Below are positions 36,641 through 49,247 of a stretch of 64,000 nt of DNA, one piece after another. The stretch lies in contig CM038704.1 in NCBI GenBank assembly GCA_021613375.1, positions 7,322,091 through 7,386,090 of the forward strand. Direction: 5' to 3'. A program made the translations under genes and the position numbers. The first letter of the stretch is position 1, and the number at the start of each line of letters is the position of its first letter. Under the pieces are notes generated by a model. It had not been told where the DNA came from and did not search any database. It saw only the letters and a program-made list of their open reading frames with translations. Source of the DNA: Megaleporinus macrocephalus. Taxonomy: Eukaryota; Chordata; Actinopteri; Characiformes; Anostomidae.

Positions 36641-37068
36641 TTTTAAAAGTCGAAGTCGACGAAGATAAATTGAGGTCCCGTCCTCTCCTGTCAGCTCCAG
36701 ACTTGGATCAAGTATAAAGCGGCAGACAGTGTCACATGGAACCGAGGCAGATCAATCAAGACGACGACCATTTACTAATTTACTGTCCAGCCCAGGCTGT
36801 ACGGCTGACCTTTCCACACATGGCTGTCACCAAATGGAAAAACAGTGGACAGTGGTATGTGATCCAGCCGTCCAGAGTGACTGCACTGCTGATCTAAAAA
36901 AATGTTCAGAGGTATCAAATGACCAGGTCCTCCTCCAAAGTCTTCCTCTGGCTCATCATCGGCGCAGAATATGTAAAAAAGCCATACGAGGTTTCATAGT
37001 GAGGCACTCTTGCAAGGAAGATTTCAAGAGAGCCTCAACAAAGCCTGAATACATTTCCAAAACTATTT

Positions 37069-37745
37069 TTGTTTGAGGTTCAAATAAATTTATAAAACCT
37101 TCAGAGAGAATAAGACTTCTAACAAACACCTGCAAGACCTGGCAGACCCACCAACTCTACCCCCATCAAACAAACAGCCTGTTAAAGCTTCCACTTTCTT
37201 GAGAGAAGAACATCAAAGTCTATTCTTGTCTGATATTTATACTTTCATAAGGAGTTTCCAAAGTCAGGCTTTGACCTGATTTAAAGCTACAGAGAAATCG
37301 AGACTCCTAACAACCACCTGGAAGACCTGGTAGACCTACCAAAGCTGTCCCTATCAGATAAACAGATTATTGAGAAAGAGGAGAACATCAAGCTCCACTC
37401 TTGCTTCAGATCTGAGAACATGCACAGGTGTTTCTGTCCAACCTTCTGCTATGAGAAGACATTTCATCACTTCTGGTCTGGAAGAATGTGTAGCTGTTCA
37501 AGAAACTCCTCAGAAAGAAGATACAGACACACCAAACAAAGAAGCCAGTGACCACCCCAGAGTCCAGAACCTCAGCATCACTGAATGTGTTTGGGGTTGT
37601 TTGGATGGTGAGAAGCAGATAACGCTAAACCAACTTCTAAAACTGAACTTTGGAAGTACTGGATCAAGCCAAATGATCCCAAAGGTACTGGATGGAGCTC
37701 CATCATCACTCCAGAGAACACCGTCCCACTGCTCCACAGTCTGAT
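37069..37745 (+). mobile_element. Tc1/mariner-like remnant (cagtactg family), copy 4, without clear ends
   Basis: Contains phrases shared with copy 1: aacaaccacctggaagacct, gaagatacagacacaccaaa, and a stretch reading NLSITECVWGCLDGEKQ close to a Tc1 catalytic region. Terminal repeats not recognised. Confidence 0.55.
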
Positions 37746-37854
37746 GCTATATAACCCACAGGTCCATGCTTAGATTTGGACATAGGTACCGTAGGCTTTT
37801 CTATAAACAGTGTAGGCAACTTTAATTATTATGGTCGTGCATTTTAACTATATC

Positions 37855-38415
37855 AACACCGTTCCATACAGCTTTTTGATCGGATGCACGGATTCTGGAA
37901 AACTAAGGATTTCCTGAGAATTGTTTCCCATAGAGAATGAACAGGCTGGAAAAGTGCACACCAATCTACTGAACTCCTGCACTCATACACTGTTTCGCAT
38001 ACACTGACTCAGGGCAGACCCCTGATCACAAACGTAGTGTTGGTCTGACCTACACTCGCCTGTTTGTCGTTTTTTTCCATCACTCTCTTCCCCATAGAGT
38101 CCCATTCAATTTCAGTCACGCACAAACCTCATGGTTTCATTTAACCTACAGCCTCCAAACTCTTTTAATACAGATCTTTAAACACTAATCCACAGACATG
38201 TCGACCTACACTCATCTATTTGTCATTTATTCATCTCTCGTTCCAAAAGATCCTATTCCTTTTCAGCCAAACCCAAACATTACTGTTTTGTTAAACCTAC
38301 AGCCTCCAAACAGCCTGTACTCACAGATCCCGAACCTCTAATCCACAGACATACTGACCTGCACTCCTCTATTTGTCTATTTGTTTAAGTTCAACCATCT
38401 GCAATGCACTTTCCT
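37855..38415. repeat. Interspersed repeat with internal ~150-bp tandem, copy 1
   Basis: Shares tttcccatagagaatgaaca, aagtgcacaccaatctactg and the internal phrase cctacagcctccaaac (at about 38145 and 38297) with copy 2 at 49248-49997. Class unknown. Confidence 0.65.
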
Positions 38416-38793
38416 AGTTAGAACTGTTGTCTGGATAGAAGACTAACTGAGGTGTCCTCAGTAATAAACACAGAGAATAACTGAGCATTTAGTGACTTCA
38501 CAGTTCTCTTTGTGTTTTCGGTGACTCTCTCCACTCTTCTCCACTGCTGTACTACTATTACAGCATCTGTCTTATCTTGTACTAACTGTTGTTTGCTCAC
38601 TGTCCTGTGTCTGATGTGCTCTGCTGCACTAAACAGCATTAGCATCGCCACTACATGATCGAAATGTTAGTTGGGCTGCTGCTGGACGAGCGAGGCAGGT
38701 TCTTTAATGTACTGCATGACAGCAAACGTAAAAAGACTTAGTGTAGCTGAGCTCTGGCCGATGGCCGCTAATACAACACTGGCAGTAAAGCTG

Positions 38794-39013
38794 ACCGTCG
38801 CTGTCCAAAGAAAAACTTGTATCTATTTTTCACCATTTTCATTTTTCTATATCCTTCAAACACGACAGCTGCCGTTTACATTGCGTGAAAATTTCATTGT
38901 GTGGAAAAAATTCTGGTTCCATTAACTTACACTGAAAATAAAGAAAGTTTTTGGTCTTTCCTGTAAAGCTGCTACTTTGGAGAGACTTGTTTTTCATTGG
39001 ACAGCAACGATAT
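38794..39013. mobile_element. cgtcgc-type MITE next to the SINE with the long 20-bp array
   Basis: It begins accgtcgctgtccaaag and ends attggacagcaacgatat. The interior has ctggttccattaacttacac. It lies directly before the SINE at 39015, so the SINE may have inserted beside it or the junction may be recent. Confidence 0.7.
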
Positions 39014-39014
39014 A

Positions 39015-39261
39015 TCCTAGTATCATTGGGCGACCATGGACAGGTCGCCAGTCCATCGCATGGCCAACACACAATCACACACACACACTCACACCTACAG
39101 GCAGTTTAGAGTATCAACCTAACATGCATGTGTTTGGACTGTGGGAGGAAACCGGAGTACCTGGAGGAACCCACTCAAACACAGAGAGACCATACACACT
39201 CCACACAGAACCACCCAGACCGGGAATCCAACCCAGATCATCTTACTGTGAGGAGACAGTG
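39015..39261 (-). mobile_element. tRNA-derived SINE-like element, copy 2
   Basis: Same order as copy 1. It extends further, to ctgtaggtgtgagtgtgt and ggcgacctgtccatgg on the minus strand. The last 90 bp before the array are almost identical to copy 1, including gaatccaacccagatcatct on the plus strand. Confidence 0.7.
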
Positions 39262-41197
39262 CTGACCACTACACCACCATACTAACCACTACACCACCAT
39301 ACTGACCACTACACCACCGTACTAACCACTACACCACCATACTAACCACTACACCACCATACTAACCACAACACCACCATACTAACCACTACACCACCGT
39401 ACTAACCACTACACCACCGTACTAACCACTACACCACCTTACTAACCACTACACCACCATACTAACCACTACACCACCGTACTAACCACTACACCACCGT
39501 ACTAACCACTACACCACCTTACTAACCACTACACCACCGTACTAACCACTACACCACCGTACTAACCACAACACCACCGTACTAACCACTACACCACCGT
39601 ACTAACCACTACACCACCGTATTAACCACTACACCACAATACTAACCACTACACCACCATACTAACCACTACACCACCGTACTAATCACTACACCGCCGT
39701 GCTAACCACTACACCACCGTGCTAACCACTACACCACCGTACTAACCTCTACACCACCGTACTAACCACTACACCACCGTACTAACCTCTACACCACCGT
39801 ACTAACCACTACACCACCGTACTAACCTCTACACCACCATACTAACCACTACACCACCATACTAACCACTACACCGCCTTACTAACCACTACACCACCGT
39901 ACTAACCACTACACCATCGTACTAACCACTACACCACCGTACTAACCACTAAACCACCGTACTAACCACTACACCACCATACTAACCACTACACCACCAT
40001 ACTAACCACTACACCACCATACTAACACTACACCACCATACTAACCACTACACCACCGTACTAACCACTACACCACCATACTAACCACTACACCACCACA
40101 CTAACCACTACACCACCATACTAACCACTACACCACCATACTAATCACTACACCGCCGTGCTAACCACTACACCACCGTACTAACCACTACACCACCGTA
40201 CTAACCTCTACACCACCGTACTAACCACTACACCACCGTACTAACCTCTACACCACCGTACTAACCACTACACCACCGTACTAACCTCTACACCACCATA
40301 CTAACCACTACACCACCGTACTAACCACTACACCGCCTTACTAACCACTAAACCACCGTACTAATCACTACACCGCCGTGCTAACCACTACACCACCGTA
40401 CTAACCACTACACCACCGTACTAACCTCTACACCACCGTACTAACCACTACACCACCGTACTAACCTCTACACCACCAGACTAACCACTACACCACCGTA
40501 CTAACCTCTACACCACCATACTAACCACTACACCGCCGTACTAATCACTACACCGCCGTGCTAACCACTACACCACCATACTAACCACTACACCACCGTA
40601 CTAACCTCTACACCACCGTACTAACCTCTACACCACCGTACTAACCTCTACACCACCGTACTAACCACTACACCACCGTACTAACCTCTACACCACCATA
40701 CTAACCACTACACCACCGTACTAACCACTACACCGCCTTACTAACCACTACACCACCGTACTAACCACTACACTGCCTTACTAACGACTACACCACCATA
40801 CTAACCACTACACCACCGTACTAACCTCTACACCACCATACTAACCACTACACCACCGTACTAACCACTACACCACCATACTAACCACTACACCACCATA
40901 CTAACCACTACACCACCGTACTAACCACTACACCACCGTACTAACCACTACACCACCGTACTAACCACTACACCACCATACTAACCACTACACCACCATA
41001 CTAACCACTACACCACCGTACTAACCACTACACCACCGTACTAACCACTACACCACCGTACTAACTACTACACCACCATACTAACCACTGCACCACCATA
41101 CTAACCACTACACCGCCATACTAACCACTACACCACCATACTAACCACTACACCACCATACTAACCATTACACCACCATACTAACCACTACACCACT
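39262..41197. repeat. 20-bp minisatellite derived from a SINE head, array 2 (about 97 units)
   Basis: Same unit and orientation as array 1. Larger-scale order is visible: the variant pair ctaatcactacaccgccgtg, followed by ctaacc, recurs at about 39682, 40141, 40361 and 40541. One unit at 40022 is 19 bp and shifts the register. Confidence 0.95.
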
Positions 41198-42000
41198 AAA
41201 TCTGAACTAAGTATAAACTCTTAGATGGACTCAGGTCAGTTAGTAGAGTCAGCAGAGAGAGTCTTAACTCAACATGGTGCAGCATGCAGCTGGAACACAC
41301 TGCCAGATGATGTTAGATGTGCCCAAAATGAATAAATTAATTAATAAAATAATAAAAAATGTCCATATAATCAAGCTTTATAATTTACACTCTATTCTTA
41401 CTATGTTTAATAAGCAGCTCAGTTTAATAACACACAAGTCTCTTGTTTTTAATTCCAGTTTATGTTTTTAATATATTCTATCTACTTTCTAACTACATTT
41501 TAATTAAGATTTTTATCTTGTATTGGTTTTATGTTCATCATGTCTTTATTTATGTAAAATACACTGAACTGTCTTTGTGTTCTGTATGAATAAACTCGCC
41601 TCAGAAGGATCAGCTGTAGCTTCAGGGAAGCACCAGCCTAAGTGGGAGGCTTCATAGCCTGAACTCGTATCTCCACGTCCGAACACGCCGGAGTGTCATA
41701 TCTCTGCCTACATGTGCCTACCGAGGAGGATAAGGCAAATTCAGCTCATCTCCATGATACCCTGACCCCTGCGGTGACCTTTCCCCTCCATGGGTCCAGC
41801 TGATCGTGTCTTACTCTTCTCTCACTCTCACTCTTTTGGGTTCTAAACACTGAGCACTGCAGTCACTGTAATGTGAAATTGAGCTTCTCCACGCTCTGAT
41901 TCCTTCCCAAACTTAGCAGATGATCTTTTATGTTTTGCTTCACAAGTAAACGGCTGATCAGGAGCAAACCATGCGTGCAGTCAGGTCTTCAAAGCTGCTT

Positions 42001-43430
42001 CGCACAGATCTGGTCCTGGATTTGGTGTCCAGATCTGGTCCTGGATTTGGTATCCAGATCTCATCTTGGATACCAAATCCAGGACCAGATCTGGATACCA
42101 AATCTAAGACCAGATTTGGACACCAAATCTAAGATCAGATCTGGATACTAAATCTAAGAACAGATCTGGATATTAAATCTAAAACCAGATCTGGATACCA
42201 AACCTAAGACCAGATCTGGATATCAAATCTAAGAACAGATCTGGATATGAAATTTAAGACCAGATCTGGATACCAAACCCAGGATCAGATCTGGATACCA
42301 AATCTAAGACCAGATTTGGACACCAAATCTAAGATCAGATCTGGATACCAAATCCAGGACCAGATCTGGATATAAAATCTAAAACCAGATCTAGATACCA
42401 AATCCAGGACCAGATCTGGATACCAAACCCAGGATCAGATCTGGATACCAAATCTAAGACCAGATTTGGACACCAAATCTAAGATCAGATCTGGATACCA
42501 AATCCAGGACCAGATCTGGATATAAAATCTAAAACCAGATCTAGATACCAAATCCAGGACCAGATCTGAATACCAAATCTAAGAACAGATCTGGATATGA
42601 AATCTAAAACCAGACCTGGATACCAAACCTAAGACCAGATCTGGATACCAAATCTAAGACCAGATCTGGATATGAAATTTAAGACCAGATCTGGATACCA
42701 AACCCAGGACCAGATGTGGATACCAAATCTAAGACCAGACCTGGATACTAAATCCAGGACCAGACCTGGATACCAAATCTAAGACTAGATCTGGATATCA
42801 AATCTAAGACCAGATCTGTATACCAAATCTAAGACTAGATCTGGATATCAAATCTAAGACCAGATCTGGATACCAAATCTAAGACCAGATCTGGATACTA
42901 AATCTAAGCTCAGATCTGCATACCAAATCTAAGAATATACCAGATCTGGATACTAAATCTAGACCTAGAATTCAGTGTCTGGTCCTGGATTTAGTATCTG
43001 GATCTGGTCCTGGATACTAAATCTAGGACCAGATCTGGATACCAAACCCAGGACCAGATCTGGATACCAAATCCAGGAACAGATCTGGATACCAAATTCA
43101 GGATCAAATCTGAATACCAAATCTAAGACCTGATCCAGGACCAGACCTGGATACCAAATCTAAGACCAGATCTGGAAACCAAATCTAAGACCAGATCTGG
43201 ATACTAAATCCAGGACCAAACCTGGATAACAAATCTGAGACAAGATCTGGATACCAAATCCAGGACCAAATCTGGATAACATATCTAGGACCAGATCTGG
43301 ATACTAAATCCAGGACCAGATCTGAATACTAAATCCAGGACCAGACCTGGATATCAAATCTAAGACCAGATCTGGATAATATATCCAGGAACAGATCTGA
43401 ATACCAAATCCAGGATTAAATCTGGTGTCT
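42001..43430. repeat. 25-bp minisatellite with a palindrome in each unit
   Basis: The unit is cagatctggataccaaatct plus aagac. Most units contain CCAGATCTGG, which is its own reverse complement. Units at about 42003-42060 and 42975-43010 run in the opposite orientation (ggtcctggatttggtatcc). Variation between aaatctaaga and aaatccagga defines two unit types. Confidence 0.95.
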
Positions 43431-44185
43431 CTTGGTCGAGGAGACGTTCAGTAGATTGGCATGCACATGGCGGTTATTGGTCAAAAGAATTTGCCACCCC
43501 GAAGCTGAACTGCTGGAGATCTCAGCTGAAGAATGGAAGCCCATATGGTGATGAAAGACAGGCAGCAGAAGTCAGATCTTTACAGGTGGGCTCATCTGTA
43601 ATGTCCAGCTTCGTTCCTGACCTACTGATGCAGATGGGTAGAGCAGCCAAGCTGGAGGAAGAACGTGTTAATGTCTCTTTATACAGTCTCTGGTCACCTG
43701 TAATATAACCCCCTCTTGATTTTGGGCTCTGCTCCTTTACTAAAGCAGGACTGAAGGAAGAGTGTGAATGAATGAACTGAGAAAAGAGAGAACTGTATTT
43801 ATTGACACCGCTTAGTTAATAAGTATAAGAAAGCTGGAAGGATACGAAGAGGGCTGACCTCCAAGTTCCAGCTATCCAGTAAAGATAATTATAAACGTCG
43901 CCTTTAAATTAGAGAGAGCGAACGTTACGAGGAGGAGAGCAGAAAGAAGAAGCTGAGAGAGAAAGATGTCCTGATGCTCTTCGCTGTAACCATTAATGAG
44001 CTTAATAATAAGAAACATATTTTACTTAAAGCCTGTAGAGCAGCTAACCTGTGCGGGTTCTCAGCGATAAGAGCAGCCTGAGTGATGTACAGCAGCACAG
44101 TGTGACCGGCAAACGAGCACCGAGTCTCTTCAGTAGCAGCACTGAAACCTGAGGCCTGTGGACAGTCTATAGTTCATCTGTTCTC

Positions 44186-45720
44186 CTGTATATTTAATAA
44201 CACTGTTCATCAACGTTCAGGACCCCCCCACAGGACCACCCCACAGCAGGTACCATTTGGGAGGTGGTTCATTCTCAGCACTGTAGTAACACTGACATGG
44301 TGGTGGTATGTTAGTGTGTGTTGTGCTGGTGTGAGTGGATCAGACACAGCAGTGCTGCTGCTGGAGTGTTTAAACACCTCAGTGTCACTGCTGGACTGAG
44401 AATCACCCACCATCAAAACTATCCAGACAACAGTGTCCAGCGTCCTGAAGGACTAGAGGGACTACATCAACTGATCAGCAGCAGGTGAGCAACCGTCTCT
44501 GACTTTACATCTACGAGGTGGACCAGCAAGATAGGAAAGTCTAATAGAGTGGACAGTGGTGGTTTGTTAGTGTGTGTTGTGCGGGTGTGAGTGGATCAGA
44601 CACTGTCCACTCTATTAGACATAGATGTAAAGTCAGAGACAATGGCCCACCTGCTGCTGAGCAGTTGATGAAGTTCCTCTAGTCCAGAGGTCACTAATAG
44701 GCGGACCGTGGTCCGGATCCGGACCCAGACGTTGTCCAATGTGGACCCAAACCGATAAACTATTGAGAATGATTTAATTTTAACAGTTTTTTTTAAGTGG
44801 TGGAACTTTTCTTGTCTTTACATTATACGGGTTTTATGGTGCAGTGAACTCAGAGAACAATCACGTGCGCTGTAAGATCACCGAAGGCTCCTCAGCCAAT
44901 CAGATTTGTGCACATTGGGGCGTGCGGTGCACACACAGGTGAGGTATGAAGTGAGGAGCAGCAGTCAGAGACTAAAGCGAGTCAGAAAGAATAACGAGAG
45001 AACTGAGTGTTTAACAGGAACGGTTCTGGAATGGACCTGCTCGTCTAGTTCTGGAGAACACCGCTCTGTACAACCAACATGTTAATCTGTGAAGCTGAGT
45101 TAACAAGAAGACACACGTTTTATTTACTTTCTCTATAAATAAACAATTTAGATTCACTTTTTTTCAAAAGCATTCTGTTTTTAATGTAGACCTTGTTTTT
45201 ACTAAAAGTAAGGTCAAAAAAATTATTTGGAGCTTTATTAATAATTCATTCAGTTTAGCATTTAAACAGTAAATCTACTGAAATATACTGAACGGTATGT
45301 GTGATGTGTTGGTGTTTCAGTAGCTGATGGTATAAGATGCTGATACTAGACAGTAAACAGGATACACCACTGAATCAGAACACACGTTAGAAATGATGAC
45401 GGTCCGGACCTTGGCCTGAGGTCTAAATGGACCTTACTGACTCTAATTAAACACTCCTGCTCTAGTCCTTCAGGATGCTGGTCACAGGACACTGTAGTCT
45501 GGATAGTTTTGGTTGGTGGACGATTCTCAGTGTTTTTAAACACTCCAGCAGCAGCACTGCTGTGTCTGATCCACTCACACCAGCACAACACACACTAACA
45601 CACCACCACCACGTCAGTGTCAATGCAGTGCTGAGAAGGATCCACCACCCACATTTTATCTGCTCTGTTGTGGTCTCGTGGTGGTCTGATCGTTGAAGAA
45701 CAGGATAATAAAGTATGCAG
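44186..45720. mobile_element. Long foldback (palindromic) element interrupted by hAT copy B
   Basis: The left arm (44186 to about 44550) pairs with the right arm (about 44600-44684 plus 45468-45720). For example, gttagtgtgtgttgtgctgg in the left arm is the inverse of ccagcacaacacacactaac in the right arm. The inner arms pair through tctaatagagtggacagtg and cactgtccactctattaga. Without the 775-bp insertion and its 8-bp duplication the element is about 750 bp, nearly all of it able to fold into one hairpin. It encodes nothing. Sequences of this wording are widespread in fish genomes, from memory. Confidence 0.85.
44685..45459. mobile_element. Non-autonomous hAT element, copy B, inserted in a foldback element
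   Basis: It begins CAGAGGTCACTAATAGG and ends CACTCCTG. Perfect 8-bp target duplications CTCTAGTC lie at 44677-44684 and 45460-45467. Removing the element and one duplication restores the arm of the surrounding palindrome, which proves the order of insertion. The body matches copy A. Confidence 0.9.
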
Positions 45721-45829
45721 TGAATCTAACAAATGAACATTTCAATGGTTTGACAGTTGGATGGAAATCTGGATAGTGAGCCCCCAAACAAATTGCACTG
45801 AATTAAAAACAATATATTTGAGGTGATTC

Positions 45830-46090
45830 TCATACGGGAGGCTGGTGTTTGTTCCACCGGAGCCCATGAGATCCCACTTACGGCACCGTGCGCAATCCCC
45901 TTTGCTGTTTAGCTGGGCTCCTGGCCATTTCGCAATACGTTCCGCGCTCGCATCTCCGGACAAACTCTGCGGTTCACTGCGGCAACTTGAAAGCGAGCGT
46001 GGCTTTCACAAGTCTGCGTCTCGCTCTCTGAAGAAGAAGCGCCCCCCAGCTACAATTACTCGCTCTCTTACCGAGAGCCTCTGAGCCCCG
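45830..46090. promoter_or_regulatory. Candidate conserved non-coding segment
   Basis: GC-balanced, non-repetitive sequence immediately after the foldback element, with CpG-rich words (cacttacggcaccgtgcgca, gttccgcgctcgcatctccg). No codon-level support for a protein. Conservation not shown. Confidence 0.2.
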
Positions 46091-46361
46091 TTCCAAAACA
46101 ACTCCAATCGCTCAACTAAGTACCGCTAAGTAACTGAGTACTGCTCAGCCATGCATCGGAATCCTTACTGTGCCAGGTTGGGTCCCTACCTAGCACAGGG
46201 TAGAAGGTCACATAGATATTTAAACAGGGGGTCAGTTGAGGAGGTTCCAGTGGGATGTGTTTGTATAGAAATATCATCTGGGAGTTTCTGAATGATGCTT
46301 CTTCAGATTCACCATTTTTCTTCATCAGTGTTTCTGGTTAGTGATGTATTCATTCATTGTA

Positions 46362-46502
46362 TCCGGAGAGGTGGGCAGCCCTATCCACAGCGCCCAGGGA
46401 ACAGTTGGGTATTAGGTGTCTTGTTCAAGGGTGCTTCTGTCGTGTCTTGTTGGTTCAAATGGTTGCACCATTGACCTTCTGGTCACAAGAGCCGATCCTT
46501 AA
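46362..46502 (-). repeat. SINE-like interspersed repeat (copy 3 of 3)
   Basis: The plus strand reads gcagccctatccacagcgcc, then attaggtgtcttgttcaagg and ccttctggtcacaaga, matching copy 1 in order and orientation. Confidence 0.55.
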
Positions 46503-46889
46503 ACTTGCCCAGGGTTAGTTTAACACACTGTTGCAACTAAAACTCATACTTGAACTGAATCTCACTGTATTACAAAAACTCCTTTGTAACATAATTCTGA
46601 TTAGCACAGCTGTACAGATTCTGTAAGTACCAGCTCTTCTAATATAATATATCTCTACTCAGACTCACTATGTGTAGAATATCAATACACTTATAAGCAC
46701 AGATTTTCATATATTTCATTAGAACCTCTCCTGGCTCTTTATAACTCTTATTATTTTTATACTTTATAAATGATTCTGATTCTGAAGAACCCTACAAAGT
46801 TAACAACAAGAGAACTGCTTATTTCTCCATATACATTCATGACTGGATATTTTCTAAGCATAGATTCATAATTCCCATGTGCTTCTGTT

Positions 46890-47265
46890 CGTTTTTGGTT
46901 TCCTAGCTCCTCCTTGTCTCCTCCCTTTTGCCACGCCCCTCACCTGTTCCTAGATTGTGGCTCATCTCCTTCACCAGTGTTTCCCATCTGCCCTTGTGTA
47001 TTTATACCCCTTGCTTCTAGTCTCGGTCTGGTATTTGTGGATTTGTGATGTTAACCCGTGAGTGTAGCTCTGTTCCTGTTCTCTTGGTTCTCAGGTTTTG
47101 TTTCTTAGTATCTGTGGTTTTGTTTTGTTTTTTAGTGTCTGTGGTTTTGTTTGGTTTTTTAGTCTTAGTTTCAGTGATCTGTGTTTTATCACAGACTGTT
47201 GCACTCTCACCATCTCTGCTTGCTCTCCTAACTCTAGCTGAACTCTAATAAAGAGACAATGCACA
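46890..47265 (+). mobile_element. LTR-like segment (possible solo LTR)
   Basis: Contains gccacgcccctcacctgttc, then gtatttatacccctt near 46999 and ctctaataaagag near 47245, an LTR-like promoter and polyadenylation layout as at 18880-19262. Termini not resolved. Internal ttttgtttggttttttagt repeats are present. Confidence 0.4.
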
Positions 47266-47445
47266 TGTATCCACCTCCCTCACCTGCACCTTCCTCATAG
47301 TATTTATTCTGATGAATATATTTTATGTATTTTGGTTGAAAAGCAACACATAATTCTAATAAATTATTTTTTTGCATTGATTTATTAGACTTTTTGGTGA
47401 GTTTACAACTTACTGTAAGAACAATATGACAAAATCTATTTAGGA

Positions 47446-47446
<1 letters not shown>

Positions 47447-47502
<56 letters not shown>
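47447..47502. repeat. (TA)n microsatellite
   Basis: About 27 TA units. Confidence 0.95.
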
Positions 47503-47505
<3 letters not shown>

Positions 47506-48794
47506 CTAGTAAAAGTTACTTTCATTAGTTAAAGTTTAATAGACATTAGTAAAAGGTGTCATTGAATAGGAACGGTGTTTACATTGTTATATTTAAATAA
47601 ACAGAGAACTTTATACTGCACTATTTAAGGTGGAACAGAAATAAGTTGACAAAAAGGAAGCCACCTTTATCTCCCACCATCTTTACCAAAGCAATCCAAA
47701 GTTGTTAGTCTGCTCTGCACATTCACTCCAGACAGTCGATCAAACACTTAAGCAATATGGGCAGCTTCAGCTCAGCATTCAACACTGAAGAGACGAGCAG
47801 CTCCCCCTATATTAGCACCACAACCTCCAACAGGGACCTGTAAGTAGCAGCCATGCTGTGTGCTGGTTTCACAGTGAGAGCTTTATCCTACTTTGTGTTT
47901 GATGTCCAGATGAAAGCGAGTAGCTGGTATAGGTAACGTTAGACACAAGCTCGAAGTAACAAACATAGCTGACTGAACAGTATGAAGGCGGAGCTTGTTT
48001 ACATGGAGGTTAAGTTTGTATATTTCATACGTGTCGCTTCTGTGTGATCACTGCAGCGTCTTGTTGTAAACCAGCCAATCAGAGCAGAGTGAGTTAAATC
48101 ATAGGGAGTAAACGGGGCTGTGAAACTGCATCTGGCTATTTTTCACCTCAACCAAAGTCAAAAAGCTTCTATGTAGAACATCAGCTCACATCTTTATTAG
48201 TCATGTTATTACTCTGTTTAAATACCATTAATACTGCTGATGTACTTCTATAGTAAAGTGCTACCAGCAGAGTACTAAAATACTCAAACACTTTTAAAAT
48301 GATTGGGCAAATACCAAGATGTGTCACAATGTTTATGCTCTACTGCAGAAATCAACTGGCTGGGTTCTTATTGGCAGGGACAGCGTAGACCAAAATCCGC
48401 TCTACAACTTCTCCGTAAGACCCTCGCTCGACCCCCCCAGGGAAGCCAGCTTCACCCCACAGCACGAATTGACAGCTGTTATCGGTATCTGCATATCAAA
48501 GGGCTGCTCTGCTGAGGGTCTGTGGAGATGATCCCTGCTGTTATTGATGTTTGGTGTCGGTAGAAGCTTCTAGCATGCGGTTTCGTTTGATTGCTCACTG
48601 GAAGGTAAATTTAGTAAAAACAAATGCAGCGGTCAGGAAAAGATTGGAAAACCCCAGACCTGCTGTTCTACACGCTCAGACCGAGAGGGAGACATCCACA
48701 CTTGGAGAAAACATGTCTAGCGTTCTCTTTCTCTGTTTATGTGTACATACCAGTTTTCAGTATTACTACTCCAACTCTACTACTCCACTACTCG

Positions 48795-48994
48795 TTGTAT
48801 TTTCATTTTTCTATATCCTTTAAACTCTTTATATTTTGTGAAAGTTTTATGATGAACGGACCAATAGAAATGCTCTGAAATCACTTGGGATGAAGCCGCT
48901 TTACATTGACTTACATTGAAAGTAAAGAAGGTTTTTGGTCTCTCCTGTAAAGTTACTATTTTGGAAATACTAGTTATGGTTGCGTAACTATATT
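48795..48994. mobile_element. cgtcgc-type MITE, degenerate
   Basis: Contains tttcatttttctatatcctt, ggaccaatagaaatgctc and ctctcctgtaaagtt in family order. The terminal repeats are eroded. Confidence 0.5.
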
Positions 48995-49247
48995 GTTATT
49001 CGTTTTTTGCTTTCTGTCAGATCTTTGCCGGGTAACTAATTGTGTGTTTGCGGACCACTAAGGCAGGGCAAAGAGGGGGAACTCTGAGAAACTTGGGGCT
49101 GGAGTTCTGGGTGGCTTCTGGGTGCGAATATCGAGAAGGTGAGGGCAGAGGAGTGGTTTATATAGAGCGTGTAATGATGGAAAGGAGGGGTTTGGGCGTG
49201 GTCCTTCTCCCAAACTTAAGTTATTTCATAACTTCATATTCGGGCTT

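Noticed and set aside
36079..36717. Plus-strand frame of 212 codons, almost only Ser, Leu and Phe
   Set aside because: It is the translation of a CT-rich tract; no domain and no splice context.
39262..41197. CRISPR-like regular repeats
   Set aside because: Units are directly adjacent without unique spacers and occur in a vertebrate intron; this is a minisatellite.
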